Source of the DNA: Ruminiclostridium papyrosolvens DSM 2782
Lineage (GTDB): Bacteria; Bacillota; Clostridia; Acetivibrionales; DSM-1351
Assembly (NCBI RefSeq): GCF_029318685.1
Contig: NZ_CP119677.1
Location: 2,781,001-2,845,000, forward strand
DNA: 64,000 nucleotides
Direction: 5' to 3'
Positions 20,721 to 30,155 of this stretch are shown piece after piece. The position numbers were made by a program, and so were the translations under genes. The notes below the pieces were generated by a model, which was not told where the DNA came from, searched no databases, and worked only from the letters and a program-made list of their open reading frames with translations. Position 1 is the first letter of the stretch; each line of letters opens with the position of its first letter.

Positions 20721-21317
20721 TTAGTTTACTACCTTTACCATACTATGTCTGATTACTTTGCCCTTCATTGTATAACCCTTCTGAAATTCCTCAACCACAA
20801 TATTTTCGCCAATTTCATCATCCGTTACATGCATTACTGCATTGTGGAGTTCAGGGTCAAATGAATTATTAACTGCCTCTATTGCTTCTACTCCCAACTT
20901 GTCGAGACAATCCTTCAACTGTCTCATAACCATTTCAACGCCTTCCTTCAGTGGATTGTTTTCCATGTTCTCTGCAGCTTTCAAAGCTCTCTCGAGGTTA
21001 TCTACTACCGGCAGGAAGGAATCTACTGTGTCTATTGCTATATCAAGGCTAAGAGCTTCCTTTTCCTTGATTGTTCTTTTTTTATAATTGTCAAACTCGG
21101 CTGCTGTACGTTGAACCATATTTTTGAATTCTTCACATTGTTTAGACTTTTCTTCCAATTTTGCTTTTAAGTCCTCAATTTCCGTATTTACTGCTTCGTC
21201 CTCCTTCACATCAGAAGTCTCTGATATCTCCGGATTTTCTACTCCTTTGTTGATTTCTTCAGAATTCATTTCCTTAGTGTTTTGTTTTTCATCCTTAGGA
21301 TGTTTTTCTTTTTTCAT
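20721..21317 (-). CDS. grpE: Nucleotide exchange factor GrpE
   Basis: GrpE releases ADP from DnaK. The 198-residue protein has a charged coiled-coil N-terminus (KEKHPKDEKQNTKEMNSEE) and the C-terminal beta domain with DPELHNAVMHV and VVEEFQKGYTMKGKVIRHSMV. It lies between hrcA and dnaK, 28 bp after hrcA. Confidence 0.97.
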   Translation of the reverse strand: MKKEKHPKDEKQNTKEMNSEEINKGVENPEISETSDVKEDEAVNTEIEDLKAKLEEKSKQCEEFKNMVQRTAAEFDNYKKRTIKEKEALSLDIAIDTVDSFLPVVDNLERALKAAENMENNPLKEGVEMVMRQLKDCLDKLGVEAIEAVNNSFDPELHNAVMHVTDDEIGENIVVEEFQKGYTMKGKVIRHSMVKVVN

Positions 21318-21344
21318 TGCCTGAATACTACCTCCTTATTTATA

Positions 21345-22391
21345 CTATCCATTATCCAGAAGTTTAAGAATCTCCTGATTGATTTTATTCCTTATATAAT
21401 TCATAGATGACACAACCTTTGAGTACTCCATTCTGGTTGGCCCGATAATTCCTATTGTTCCTATTACATGATTACCTACAGTATAGGATGCAGTAACCAA
21501 ACTGCAATCTTTTATGCCTTCTATAGCATTCTCATTTCCTATGTGAATAATTATCTCATTGTTTTTATTCGAATTATTAGTAAGAAGGTCAGATACAAAC
21601 TTCTTTTCATCCAGTATATTCAAAAACTCCTTTGCCTTATCAACTTCCTTGAACTCCGGAAAATTCAGAATATTTGTTGCCCCATCAAGATATACTTCCG
21701 GCTTATCAATTGTCTTAATCAAATCCTCTATCCCGTCTAGGATTGGTTTAATTAATCCATAAGGCAATGAATTCAGTTTTTCAAACTTTTCATTTAATAT
21801 GTCCGATTTGAGCATTTCCAAAGTAAATCCCTTTAACTGCTCGTTTAGCATATTTGAAATCTGAATTAAGAAATCAGGTGTAACACTCTCAGGAATTCTT
21901 ATCAGATTATTTCTTACAACGTTAGCATCCGTAACAATAATCACCAATGCTTTCCCAGGCTCTATAGGTACTACCTGAACAGCTTTTAATACACTCTGTT
22001 TCATATGAGGTGTTATGGCCATAGATGTATATTTGGTAAATCTTGACATAACCGCGGATGCATTCCTTATGAGCTGACTAAGTTCGTTTATACGAATATT
22101 CATATCACTTCGGATTTTCTCTATCTCACTATCAGTTAATTCATTTATCTTCATCAGCTGGTCAACATAAAGCCTGTACCCTTTATCGGAAGGAACTCTG
22201 CCTGCCGATGTATATGGCTGTTCCAAAAGACCCATTTCTTCAAGATCAGCCATTTCATTTCTAATTGTAGCCGAACTCAAACCAAGTTCATGCTTCTTGG
22301 CAATAGTTCTGGAGCCTACAGGTTCAGCAGAATATATATAATCATCTATAATTGCTTGAAGTATTTTCAATTTTCTATCGTCAAGTAGCAT
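21345..22391 (-). CDS. hrcA: Heat-inducible transcription repressor HrcA
   Basis: HrcA represses class I heat-shock operons by binding CIRCE. It has an N-terminal winged helix (LDDRKLKILQAIIDDYIYSA, then ATIRNEMADLEEMGLL) and a C-terminal domain with the GVIGPTRM-like GIIGPTRMEYSKVV. GAGAGG stands before the ATG at 22391 (start MLLDDRK); the frame can be extended eight codons upstream to 22415, but that would run into the CIRCE area. It heads the operon and a perfect CIRCE lies just upstream, so it represses itself. Confidence 0.96.
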   Translation of the reverse strand: MLLDDRKLKILQAIIDDYIYSAEPVGSRTIAKKHELGLSSATIRNEMADLEEMGLLEQPYTSAGRVPSDKGYRLYVDQLMKINELTDSEIEKIRSDMNIRINELSQLIRNASAVMSRFTKYTSMAITPHMKQSVLKAVQVVPIEPGKALVIIVTDANVVRNNLIRIPESVTPDFLIQISNMLNEQLKGFTLEMLKSDILNEKFEKLNSLPYGLIKPILDGIEDLIKTIDKPEVYLDGATNILNFPEFKEVDKAKEFLNILDEKKFVSDLLTNNSNKNNEIIIHIGNENAIEGIKDCSLVTASYTVGNHVIGTIGIIGPTRMEYSKVVSSMNYIRNKINQEILKLLDNG

Positions 22392-22408
22392 TATAATCAC
22401 CTCTCTTG

Positions 22409-22435
22409 TTAGCACTCTTTAATGTTGAGTGCTAA
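22409..22435 (-). promoter_or_regulatory. CIRCE operator
   Basis: A perfect match to the HrcA operator: TTAGCACTC, 9 nt, GAGTGCTAA (22409-22417 and 22427-22435). It lies between the promoter and hrcA. Confidence 0.98.
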
Positions 22436-22445
22436 TTATATACTA

Positions 22446-22474
22446 AAAATAACATTAGCATATTTGTTTGTCAA
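22446..22474 (-). promoter_or_regulatory. Likely sigma-A promoter of the heat-shock operon
   Basis: On the reverse strand TTGACA (22474-22469) and TATTTT (22451-22446) are spaced 17 bp, placing the start of transcription just before CIRCE, the normal arrangement for HrcA control. Confidence 0.7.
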
Positions 22475-22512
22475 GTATTTTTCTTGTAATATTCGGTATT
22501 ATTTTAAAATTT

Positions 22513-22557
22513 AAAAGACCCTGCACAGAATATCTACATTCCGAAACAAGGTCTTTT
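22513..22557 (-). terminator. Intrinsic terminator after the six-span membrane protein gene
   Basis: An 11-bp outer stem (AAAAGACCTTG with CAGGGTCTTTT, one G-T pair) encloses a smaller GAAT/ATTC hairpin. It lies between the membrane protein stop at 22580 and the heat-shock promoter. Confidence 0.7.
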
Positions 22558-22579
22558 TAGTAATTGAAACAGCTATTCT

Positions 22580-23449
22580 TTAAAATCCGCTGTTCATTTG
22601 CTTGTAGTATTCTTCACAAGCATATTTCCCTGATTTTTCACGATAAATTTCAAAGAAAAATACAATTGATATAAATTCAGCAAGATATGATACTATGGAC
22701 GAAACAGCTCCTCCAATAATAGGAATCCATCCAACTACCATTCCTATTATTGTTCCTGCTATTGTTCCCAATAAAGATATAAGGATGCTCATTCCTAATA
22801 TGGTCCAGAAACTGCCTGCTACATAACGGAATGAATTTTTCAATCCTGTCATTATATCCGTATCTTCTACACAAACTGATGTAAACCACATAGAAGTGTA
22901 TACCGCAAGTGCTATACAAGCAGCAATAAATGCTAATGTAAACAGCACTATCAATATTGCACCTGCAACACTTGAAACTGCTGTTACTATTACAATTGCA
23001 ATTGCAATAAGTATAAGATATACTACTACCATTCCTATCCACATAGCAATTTTTAATAAACCGTAAAGTACAAATCTTCCGATATACTTAGTCATGGAAT
23101 TTGTCATATCACTAAGTGTTGAAATGCCTGTCTCATACTTTTTATTTATCATTCCGTATGTTGCAGGATAAACCAAAATAGATAAAACCAGAGTCAAAAA
23201 CGTTGAAACTATCATACTTATAATCATTGTTGGCCCATATAAGCTGAGGAACATATGGTATGTTGGCATAAACTGTCCGTTATTGTCCAGCATCTGACTA
23301 AATATCTGTTCAAAATTCTTAATATTAAATAGAAATCCTAAGGAACCCACACCCATAACCATACTCGGTATTGCCATAGCTACCAGTAATGGAATGGTAA
23401 TTATAAAGTTCTTAAACGTAAACTTAAACGCATTTTCAAGGTATCTCAT
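22580..23449 (-). CDS. Six-span membrane protein of unknown function (DUF4013-like)
   Basis: This 289-residue protein has about six hydrophobic helices: an N-terminal one after MRYLENAFKFTFKNF, a pair around 80-135, a long Ile/Val-rich one near 140-190, and two near the C-terminus around 220-270. A cytosolic tail EIYREKSGKYACEEYYKQMNSGF follows. The N-terminal pattern and glycine-rich late helices resemble DUF4013-type clostridial proteins, but I cannot name a function. ATG 23449 is preferred; GGGAGG is 6 nt upstream. It stands alone between its own terminator and the aminotransferase gene. Confidence 0.75.
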   Translation of the reverse strand: MRYLENAFKFTFKNFIITIPLLVAMAIPSMVMGVGSLGFLFNIKNFEQIFSQMLDNNGQFMPTYHMFLSLYGPTMIISMIVSTFLTLVLSILVYPATYGMINKKYETGISTLSDMTNSMTKYIGRFVLYGLLKIAMWIGMVVVYLILIAIAIVIVTAVSSVAGAILIVLFTLAFIAACIALAVYTSMWFTSVCVEDTDIMTGLKNSFRYVAGSFWTILGMSILISLLGTIAGTIIGMVVGWIPIIGGAVSSIVSYLAEFISIVFFFEIYREKSGKYACEEYYKQMNSGF

Positions 23450-23477
23450 ACCCAACCTCCCAAATTAATGTAATCTT

Positions 23478-24317
23478 CTATTTCTCATTGCAATTGCCTT
23501 GAATATATGCCGATATAAGACTGTTATAACCTCCCATGACATTTTTGGTTACAACATTCTCAGACGAATTCAATACACACTCGTCTATTGTTTTTAACGG
23601 CATTGCATTAATAGATGTACCGGTTATAAACACAGCATCAAAATTAGTTAACTGGTCAACACCAATCAATGTTTCTATTACTTCATATCCTAGTTTTACA
23701 CAAACATCAATTATATATTGCCTCGTAATACCTTTCAATATATATTCTTCGGGAGATGTATATATTTTGTCACCTTTTACAAAAAAAACATTGGACTTTC
23801 CGCCCTCTGTTATTTTATCGTTGTCATCTACCAAAAGCACTTCAAAAGCATTATTTTCTTCTGAGACCCGCTTAATTTCTGCCTTATATGAAGTATTTAT
23901 CATTTTGATATTTGGATTGTTTCTCTTGAGCTTGACTGTACAACACTTTACACCTCTAGCATATTCCTCTTGTGAAGGATAATAGAACTTATTTATATGC
24001 AGAAGCGTAATCTGCTCTTTTTCATAAAGTAGAACCAGTACTTTTACGTTACAGTTTTCTAAGCCATTCAACTTACATATTTGGGTAATTTGAGCCCTTA
24101 AATCCTTTTTTGATATTTCCAAATCATTTTGGGTCTTGTGTACAGAATTTTTTAGACGTGTAAAGTGATCATCAAAAAATAACGGAATCCCTTTTATTAT
24201 ACGAATAACTTCATAGCAAGCCGTATACTTTTCTTCTGAATAATTATTCAGCGCTTCAGCATACAAGGTTTCTCCGTTTATAATACACTTTGTACCTATG
24301 TTATCTTCAAATGTCAT
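23478..24317 (-). CDS. Class IV aminotransferase (PLP; BcaT/PabC-like)
   Basis: This 279-residue fold-type IV PLP enzyme has the typical DDHFTRLKNSVHKT entry, the catalytic lysine in TSYKAEIKRVSEEN (about K150), the ITEGGKSNVFFVKGD motif and the FDAVFITGTSINAMPLKTID segment. Substrate could be branched-chain amino acids, D-amino acids or aminodeoxychorismate; TGTS-N rather than a clear PabC signature leaves this open. No pathway neighbours help: an HD-domain gene lies upstream and a membrane protein gene downstream. Confidence 0.85.
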   Translation of the reverse strand: MTFEDNIGTKCIINGETLYAEALNNYSEEKYTACYEVIRIIKGIPLFFDDHFTRLKNSVHKTQNDLEISKKDLRAQITQICKLNGLENCNVKVLVLLYEKEQITLLHINKFYYPSQEEYARGVKCCTVKLKRNNPNIKMINTSYKAEIKRVSEENNAFEVLLVDDNDKITEGGKSNVFFVKGDKIYTSPEEYILKGITRQYIIDVCVKLGYEVIETLIGVDQLTNFDAVFITGTSINAMPLKTIDECVLNSSENVVTKNVMGGYNSLISAYIQGNCNEK

Positions 24318-24404
24318 TTTTTTGCCCCTTTTGATATTGAATTAAGAATGTAATACTATTATATTTTTCCAATACAATCTTAATTATATAACAGTCTCAA
24401 TAAA

Positions 24405-24995
24405 TTAATCAATCTCATCAAGGGACAAATTAAAGCTTGGTATGAATTTCTCCATGAAATATCCGACCTCAGGCAAATCTATCTCCAATATTGATTGCAG
24501 AATGGTTTCCCGAGCCTTTTTGAATTCGTTGTTTCCAACTTTTACTTCTTCAACACATTTTATATATGCAGAAATCCTGTCAGCTGCCTTCACTAGTTTC
24601 CAGCATTTCATGTCATCCGGATTTTTAAAGAATAACGAGTAATACTCATCCGCCATTTCTTCGGGCAGCATAGATATGATTTTTTCCTTTGATATGTCTT
24701 CTATATCCTTGTAAATTTTACTTATCTGAGGGTTATAATATTTTATGGGCGTAGGCATATCCCCTGTTATTATTTCATTGCAGTCATGGAACATTGCAAG
24801 TATTGCTACTCTCTCAGGGTTTACTTCTCCGTTAAAATATGTGTTTTTAATCACTGCCAGCCCATGTGCAATTATAGAAACCTGTAAACTGTGTTCCTGT
24901 ATATTTTCGGTATACGTGTTGCGCATAAGTCCCCATCGGTTTATATACTTCATCCTTGATAGAAACGCAAAAAAATGAAAGCTTTTATCATCCAT
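24405..24995 (-). CDS. YfbR-like HD-domain 5'-deoxynucleotidase
   Basis: This 196-residue HD phosphohydrolase carries the family motifs: R18-type WGLMRNTYTENIQEHSLQVS, then MFHDCNEIITGDMPTPIKYY (HD plus E) and KAADRISAYIKC with the distal Asp. E. coli YfbR removes phosphate from deoxynucleoside 5'-monophosphates. It lies 8 bp after a dGTPase gene, so the pair forms a dNTP-catabolism unit. Confidence 0.88.
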   Translation of the reverse strand: MDDKSFHFFAFLSRMKYINRWGLMRNTYTENIQEHSLQVSIIAHGLAVIKNTYFNGEVNPERVAILAMFHDCNEIITGDMPTPIKYYNPQISKIYKDIEDISKEKIISMLPEEMADEYYSLFFKNPDDMKCWKLVKAADRISAYIKCVEEVKVGNNEFKKARETILQSILEIDLPEVGYFMEKFIPSFNLSLDEID

Positions 24996-25003
24996 ATTTC
25001 CAC

Positions 25004-26149
25004 CTACATCCAGTATATTTCTTCAAAGCAGCTTTGTGCAAACTGGTCTGTCATGCCTGCTATAAAGTCTATTACTTTTTGAGCATCACTTTCAGACTTA
25101 TCATATGCTTTGTCTGCTATAAAGTTATAAAACATTCTGTAAACCTTATTTTCATTTGTCTGAAGCCTTTCAAAATCCGAAAGGCTGTTACGAAGGCTGT
25201 CAAACAAGCCTTCAAGAGTATTTTCAGCAATTTTTTCATACCTGGTAATCTTATCAGCCTTGTAAATCAACCTTACATTCTCGTTTATGAGCTTTTCAAG
25301 GGCCTGACCTTTTTCCGTACTAAGCTGAATACAATCTCTTCCATAACTGTTCTCAACCAAATCGCAAACCAGAGTATTTATTATTTCCCCATTTGTGTTT
25401 CCCAACTCATTTCTTATGTCCATGGGTATGTCATGCATATTCATCAGGTTCACACGTACAGCATCCTCAATATCTCTGCCAACATATGCTATTTTGTCCA
25501 CCAGTCTTACTATACAGGCTTCAAGAGTAAAGGGAAGATGTCCCCGGTCCTTCAAACTTAGCAGTGATTGTGGCGTTTTCTCCATATCTCTTCTTAAAGA
25601 GTATTCGTTATATTTTTCTCCGCAATGTGAAACTATTCCGTCTTTTACCTCAAATGTGAGGTTCAGACCGCATCTTTCATGTATTTTTTCTTTTGAGATA
25701 CGTGTAGCAAGCTTTTCTACAACTCTAAGGCTGTGAAGTTCATGTTTAAAGCCACTTTCCTTATTTACTTTCTTCATGCATTTATCTAATACCCGTTCAC
25801 CACTGTGACCGAAGGGTGCATGCCCCAAATCATGTCCTAAAGCAATTGCATAAGTAAGGTCCTGATTCAGATTGAGGGTCCTTGCTATAGTGACAGCAAT
25901 TGAGCCCACGTTCAGTACATGCTCCATCCGTGTACATATATGGTCGTTCTTTGCATTAAAAAATACCTGAGTTTTGTGTCTTAGTCTTCGAAACTCCATA
26001 GAGTATAGAATCCTGTTTCCGTCACGCTCATAATCTGTCCTGATAGGACATTTTTCCTCATTTATTATTCTGCCAAAAGAATTAACACTTCTTGCTGCAT
26101 AAGGACTCAACAAATTCTCTTGCTGTTCTCTTAATTGCCTCCACACCAT
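25004..26149 (-). CDS. dgt: Deoxyguanosinetriphosphate triphosphohydrolase-like protein
   Basis: This 381-residue HD enzyme hydrolyses dNTP to deoxynucleoside and triphosphate. Motifs: RTDYERDGNRILYSMEFRRLRHKTQVF, TRMEHVLNVGSIA, ALGHDLGHAPFGHSGE (HD plus catalytic His) and VRLVDKIAYVGRDIEDA. This is the shorter Firmicute type. GGAGG is 10 nt before the ATG. It is followed by the yfbR-like gene. Confidence 0.92.
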   Translation of the reverse strand: MVWRQLREQQENLLSPYAARSVNSFGRIINEEKCPIRTDYERDGNRILYSMEFRRLRHKTQVFFNAKNDHICTRMEHVLNVGSIAVTIARTLNLNQDLTYAIALGHDLGHAPFGHSGERVLDKCMKKVNKESGFKHELHSLRVVEKLATRISKEKIHERCGLNLTFEVKDGIVSHCGEKYNEYSLRRDMEKTPQSLLSLKDRGHLPFTLEACIVRLVDKIAYVGRDIEDAVRVNLMNMHDIPMDIRNELGNTNGEIINTLVCDLVENSYGRDCIQLSTEKGQALEKLINENVRLIYKADKITRYEKIAENTLEGLFDSLRNSLSDFERLQTNENKVYRMFYNFIADKAYDKSESDAQKVIDFIAGMTDQFAQSCFEEIYWM

Positions 26150-26226
26150 AAAAACACACCTCCGGCCTTTAACTCTAATATACCATATTCTTGCAGGAAA
26201 GTATGTATTTCAATTTATGACTTGGT

Positions 26227-26742
26227 TTACCATTGCCCCTTCGGTTTCCTGCCACTGGCAAATATGGCAATACCTGCTGCTATGAGTGCTACCGGAATAA
26301 ATACACTTGGTTTTATAAATGTCAATATTCTATTAAGGAACATACATGCAAAGAAGAATGCTGAAACTCCAGCAATTATCAAACTTGCTATTAACAAACC
26401 TTTTTCTCTGTTTGAAAACAGATACATCTGAAATAGTCCCACTGCCACAGATAAGATATACACTGGCCATGTATAAGCAGCAAAATACCAATTTGTCGCA
26501 ACCTCAAACATAAACAGTATTCCTATGGTTGTAATAATTCCTCCGGGTATGAGTAATCCGGGCTTTCTTCCTGTTAAGAAATAGCTGAACTCAAAAGACA
26601 ACCCCATCAGTAGTACTATAAACACCCAAAAGTCTCCAGCGTTTAAATCCATAAAATTTATACCAAACAGCACTTTTAAAACCAGTAGCAAAGCGCCCCC
26701 ACCTATGAGTAACGTGCCTACCAAAGAATAACTTTTTTTCAT
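26227..26742 (-). CDS. Small membrane protein with LiaF/DUF5668-like transmembrane repeats
   Basis: This 171-residue protein has five or six short hydrophobic segments separated by one or two charged residues (for example YSLVGTLLIGGGALLLVLKVLF, FWVFIVLLMGLSF and PGLLIPGGIITTIGILFMF). The PGGI-T-GI pattern resembles the membrane half of LiaF-like and DUF5668 proteins, here without the C-terminal soluble domain. No operon partner. A role in envelope-stress sensing is possible but not shown. Confidence 0.7.
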   Translation of the reverse strand: MKKSYSLVGTLLIGGGALLLVLKVLFGINFMDLNAGDFWVFIVLLMGLSFEFSYFLTGRKPGLLIPGGIITTIGILFMFEVATNWYFAAYTWPVYILSVAVGLFQMYLFSNREKGLLIASLIIAGVSAFFFACMFLNRILTFIKPSVFIPVALIAAGIAIFASGRKPKGQW

Positions 26743-26894
26743 AATATACCTCTTTCTTATATCTCCTAGTAAGTATTTTTAATTATATTGATTATACATA
26801 ATTTTGTTATTTTATGTCTGACCCTTGGAATAGGAATTTTATTTTTTTAACTGGAAATAATATCCCTATCATTTAAAATAGGAGTTGAGTACCC

Positions 26895-27731
26895 TTGAGT
26901 ACCCTTAAAAAGAAAGGTAAGTTTTTGTTACTTATTATAAGTATCCTTATTATTTTTTACTGCGTTTTTATCTGGAAAAATGTATATGATGCCAGTTATA
27001 CTCCGCAAGGACCTCAGGCTGATATTTCATGCATTTTAAATAAAAATAAACTAACATGCGAAGATTATTCATTTTTATTTAAACAAACAGGTCTTTCAAA
27101 AACAGCTATTGATGATTTTCGTTTATCCTCTGACGGTAACGAAAAAATTCTTTCTATTCAGAATAACTATTTTAAAAGGAACAAGATATTCAGAGAACAG
27201 CTGAACCCTTTTACAGTTCAGGAATCTATTCTTGTTAACGGCTCATTAAGCAGGTTTATTCAAATGGCGCCGGTAAAAAACGGTGACATACTATTGACTA
27301 AATCCTGTTACACCCTTTATTGGAGGCATGGACACTGTGGCATTGTTATAGATGCTAAAAAGGGAATAACTTTGGAATCTCTTACACCCGGTAGTCACAG
27401 TATAACCCAGGATATATCCAAGTGGCAGTACTTTCCAACCTTTAAGATTTTAAGGCTGAAAAATGCAGATCAGAAAAAGCTGAATGAAATCGTAGCTTTT
27501 GCTGTTAAAAATCTTGCAGGGATAAAATATGGCATTTACTCTCCTAAACTCTACGATGCTGTCAAGCCAAAGGTAGAGAACTGTTCACAAATGATATGGC
27601 AGGCATACTACCACTGTGGATATGATATAGACGGTAACAAAGGTTTACTAGTCACACCTTCCGATTTAGCAAAGAGTGATCTTTTTGAAGTTGTCCAAAC
27701 ATTTGGATTTCCGCCGAATAAACCTTGGTAA
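26895..27731 (+). CDS. YiiX-like permuted papain-fold (NlpC/P60-type) hydrolase
   Basis: This 278-residue protein has an N-terminal membrane anchor (about residues 10-27) and a C-terminal permuted NlpC/P60-like domain. The likely active site is His in YWRHGHCGIVID and Cys in ENCSQMIWQAYYHCGYDIDG, following a NGDILLTKS entry motif, which fits the YaeF/YiiX group that cleaves amide or ester bonds of cell-wall or lipid substrates. The start is TTG with AGGAG about 10 nt upstream. A direct repeat of TTGAGTACCC (26885 and 26895) straddles the start, so the first TTG copy is out of frame. It ends 4 bp from convergent ecfT. Confidence 0.8.
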   Translation: MSTLKKKGKFLLLIISILIIFYCVFIWKNVYDASYTPQGPQADISCILNKNKLTCEDYSFLFKQTGLSKTAIDDFRLSSDGNEKILSIQNNYFKRNKIFREQLNPFTVQESILVNGSLSRFIQMAPVKNGDILLTKSCYTLYWRHGHCGIVIDAKKGITLESLTPGSHSITQDISKWQYFPTFKILRLKNADQKKLNEIVAFAVKNLAGIKYGIYSPKLYDAVKPKVENCSQMIWQAYYHCGYDIDGNKGLLVTPSDLAKSDLFEVVQTFGFPPNKPW

Positions 27732-27734
27732 TTT

Positions 27735-28508
27735 TTATAGTATGATAATACTTGTTAATAATAGCAATATTGAAAACAGCATTGCTATATAATCCATACC
27801 AATGAAGCCATATGTCTTATATCCGCTGTCTCTGCTTCTTAAATTAAAGCCTCTCAATTCGGCAGATATTGCACTGCCCTCAATCCGTTTAACTGAGGAT
27901 ATAAGAAGCGGAACACAAAGTGGAAGTACTAATTTTAGCTTCTTTACAGGGTTTTTTGTATCAAACTCAACTCCTCTTGCAGTCTGGGCTTCAATTATAC
28001 CCTTCATTTCATTTTCAAAAATGGGTATAAACCTAAGAGCGGTTGTAAATGCAAAGGTGTACTTATATGGTATATGAAATTTTTGCACCATAACATTAGT
28101 AAGATCGCTCATTCTGGTAACTGTAAGAATTATAACTAAAGGCATGGTTGCCCCTACAAGTCTCAAAACCAGCAGTATACTGAATTTCAAGCCTATATCA
28201 GTAATGTATAAATTGAAGGGAAGAGTTAAAAGTATATTCCCGGTTCTTATGAAGAAGACCTGCAACAAAAAAAGTACAATGCCTATTTTAAATAGTGTAA
28301 TCAACAAAGACAAGGCTTTGTCAAAAATTTGAGCAAGATAGGCTATGAGAAGGTTTACTGCAATAATTCCAATTGTAAAGTAAATGTTATTGTTGGCAAA
28401 GCTGCTCAAGCAAATCAGAAAAGCGACTATCATTTTTGATAAAGGGTTTAACCTGTGTATTATGGTCTCGCCCTGACTGTATTCCAAAATACCCTTCACA
28501 TTATACAC
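27735..28508 (-). CDS. ecfT: ECF transporter transmembrane subunit
   Basis: This is the T subunit of an energy-coupling-factor importer, 257 residues with about six membrane segments. It has the cytosolic coupling motifs AQTARGVEF (first ARG) and GSAISAELRGFNLRS (second A-RG). Its start overlaps the ATPase gene by 8 nt. It is the last gene of the trpP-ecfA-ecfA-ecfT operon. Confidence 0.93.
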   Translation of the reverse strand: MYNVKGILEYSQGETIIHRLNPLSKMIVAFLICLSSFANNNIYFTIGIIAVNLLIAYLAQIFDKALSLLITLFKIGIVLFLLQVFFIRTGNILLTLPFNLYITDIGLKFSILLVLRLVGATMPLVIILTVTRMSDLTNVMVQKFHIPYKYTFAFTTALRFIPIFENEMKGIIEAQTARGVEFDTKNPVKKLKLVLPLCVPLLISSVKRIEGSAISAELRGFNLRSRDSGYKTYGFIGMDYIAMLFSILLLLTSIIIL

Positions 28509-29310
28509 CCTCTCTCTTGGCTTTTTGTGATATAGTTTCTGTCATTTCATCCACTGTAAATACATCCTCAAAATCTGTCCCAAGCTTTAATGACAACTCC
28601 ACTATCTGCGGTGGTGCAAGGGAGGCCTCCTTTAATACTTCCGGGCGGGACATTACCCTCCGGCAAATATCGTCTGCAAGTATACGACCATCCCCCACAA
28701 CAACTATTCTTTGTGCAAAATCCGCAACCAGCTCCATATCATGGCATACCATAACAACAGTCGTTCCGCTACTGTTCAGCTCATTTATTGTTTCCATTAT
28801 ATGCATACATTCCTTGTAGTCTAATCCGGTTGTAGGTTCATCCAATACAAGTATTTCCGGCGACAAAGCCAATACTGATGCCAGTGCGACTTTCTGTCTC
28901 TCTCCCCTGCTCAGGGAAAATGGGTCCTTGTCAGGAAGCAAGCCAAATTTTTCTATTGTGCTGCTGCATCTTTTTTCAATGTCAGCATTGTCTGTCAGTA
29001 TACATTTCAGTCCAAATTCTATCTCTGCCTTAACAGTATTGCGACAAATCTGTCTGTCGGGGTTTTGAAACAGAAATCCTACATGTTTCGCCAACTCACT
29101 TGTTCTTGTATAAGAGGTATTAAGGCTCGCAATGTTGACTACACCCGATGTGGGTTTCAGCAAGCCGTTTAGGAGTTTCATAAGAGTAGTCTTTCCTGCT
29201 CCATTTCTGCCCACAATAGCAACAAATTCTCCTTTTTTTACAGAAAGGTTTATATTGTTAAGAATGTTATTTTTGTCATATGCGAAGCTTACGTTATCGA
29301 ACTTTATCAC
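28501..29310 (-). CDS. ecfA: ECF transporter ATPase subunit (second)
   Basis: This 269-residue ABC ATPase has Walker A GRNGAGKTT, Q-loop FLFQNPDRQI, signature LSRGERQKVALA, Walker B ILVLDEPTTGLD and the switch His in MVCHDMELV. It pairs with the ATPase encoded just upstream (4-nt overlap) to drive the importer. Confidence 0.95.
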   Translation of the reverse strand: MIKFDNVSFAYDKNNILNNINLSVKKGEFVAIVGRNGAGKTTLMKLLNGLLKPTSGVVNIASLNTSYTRTSELAKHVGFLFQNPDRQICRNTVKAEIEFGLKCILTDNADIEKRCSSTIEKFGLLPDKDPFSLSRGERQKVALASVLALSPEILVLDEPTTGLDYKECMHIMETINELNSSGTTVVMVCHDMELVADFAQRIVVVGDGRILADDICRRVMSRPEVLKEASLAPPQIVELSLKLGTDFEDVFTVDEMTETISQKAKREGV

Positions 29311-30155
29311 CCGAGTACGCTCCTGACCATGGTTTCGGCTTCCGCAACATTTACAGGAACCGGTCCATTGTATATTTTGAGCTGATTAAGATTGTTTGCC
29401 AGAGTTGCTACCCTTGGGCAGTTAACACCAATATCCGTCAATTTGGATGTATCACTCAGCACCTCTTTTGGTGTACCATCCAGATAGATTTTACCTTTGT
29501 CCAATATTATGATTCTCTTTGAAAACTCGCTGAGCAACATTATTTTCTGCTCAACTACTATTATTGTTATGTTCAGTTTTTGGTTCAGCATTTTTAACAT
29601 ATTATATATCTGCTGGCTGCTTTGCGGGTCTAGTTCGGCAGTTGGCTCGTCAAGTACCAATATGTCAGGCATCAATGCAACTACAGCCGCTATGGCAACC
29701 TTTTGCTTCTGACCGCCGCTTAGTGTGTTGATGTTTCTATACCGCAAATCTTCTATACCAACCATTATAAGTATATCTGTTATTCTCTGCTGAATTTCTT
29801 CCTTGGGGACTCCGAAATTTTCCAGACCAAATAATATCTCATCTTCTACAACTGAGGATACCATTTGTCCGTCGATATCCTGAAATACACTTCCTACGCT
29901 CAACGCCAGCTGTGTCAGTGATGAATCAACAGTATCACACCCCTTGACCCTGACCGCACCATAAAAATCTCCGTCATAGTGATGTGGGATAACCCCGTTA
30001 ACTGCATAGGTAAAGGTTGACTTGCCCGCTCCGCTGTTTCCTATGATACCCACGAAATCACCCTTTTGTATAGAAAGGTTTTTTATCACCAAAGCAGGCT
30101 CTTCACCTGCTTTGTATTTAAATGAAAAATCCTTGAACTCAATCATCTCTTCCAC
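29307..30155 (-). CDS. ecfA: ECF transporter ATPase subunit (first)
   Basis: This 282-residue ABC ATPase has Walker A GNSGAGKST, Q-loop SVFQDIDGQM, signature LSGGQKQKVAIA and Walker B ILVLDEPTAELD. The switch-loop His is replaced by Glu-Gln (IVVEQKIML), as is usual for ECF ATPases. It overlaps the substrate-subunit gene by 17 nt. Confidence 0.95.
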   Translation of the reverse strand: MEEMIEFKDFSFKYKAGEEPALVIKNLSIQKGDFVGIIGNSGAGKSTFTYAVNGVIPHHYDGDFYGAVRVKGCDTVDSSLTQLALSVGSVFQDIDGQMVSSVVEDEILFGLENFGVPKEEIQQRITDILIMVGIEDLRYRNINTLSGGQKQKVAIAAVVALMPDILVLDEPTAELDPQSSQQIYNMLKMLNQKLNITIIVVEQKIMLLSEFSKRIIILDKGKIYLDGTPKEVLSDTSKLTDIGVNCPRVATLANNLNQLKIYNGPVPVNVAEAETMVRSVLG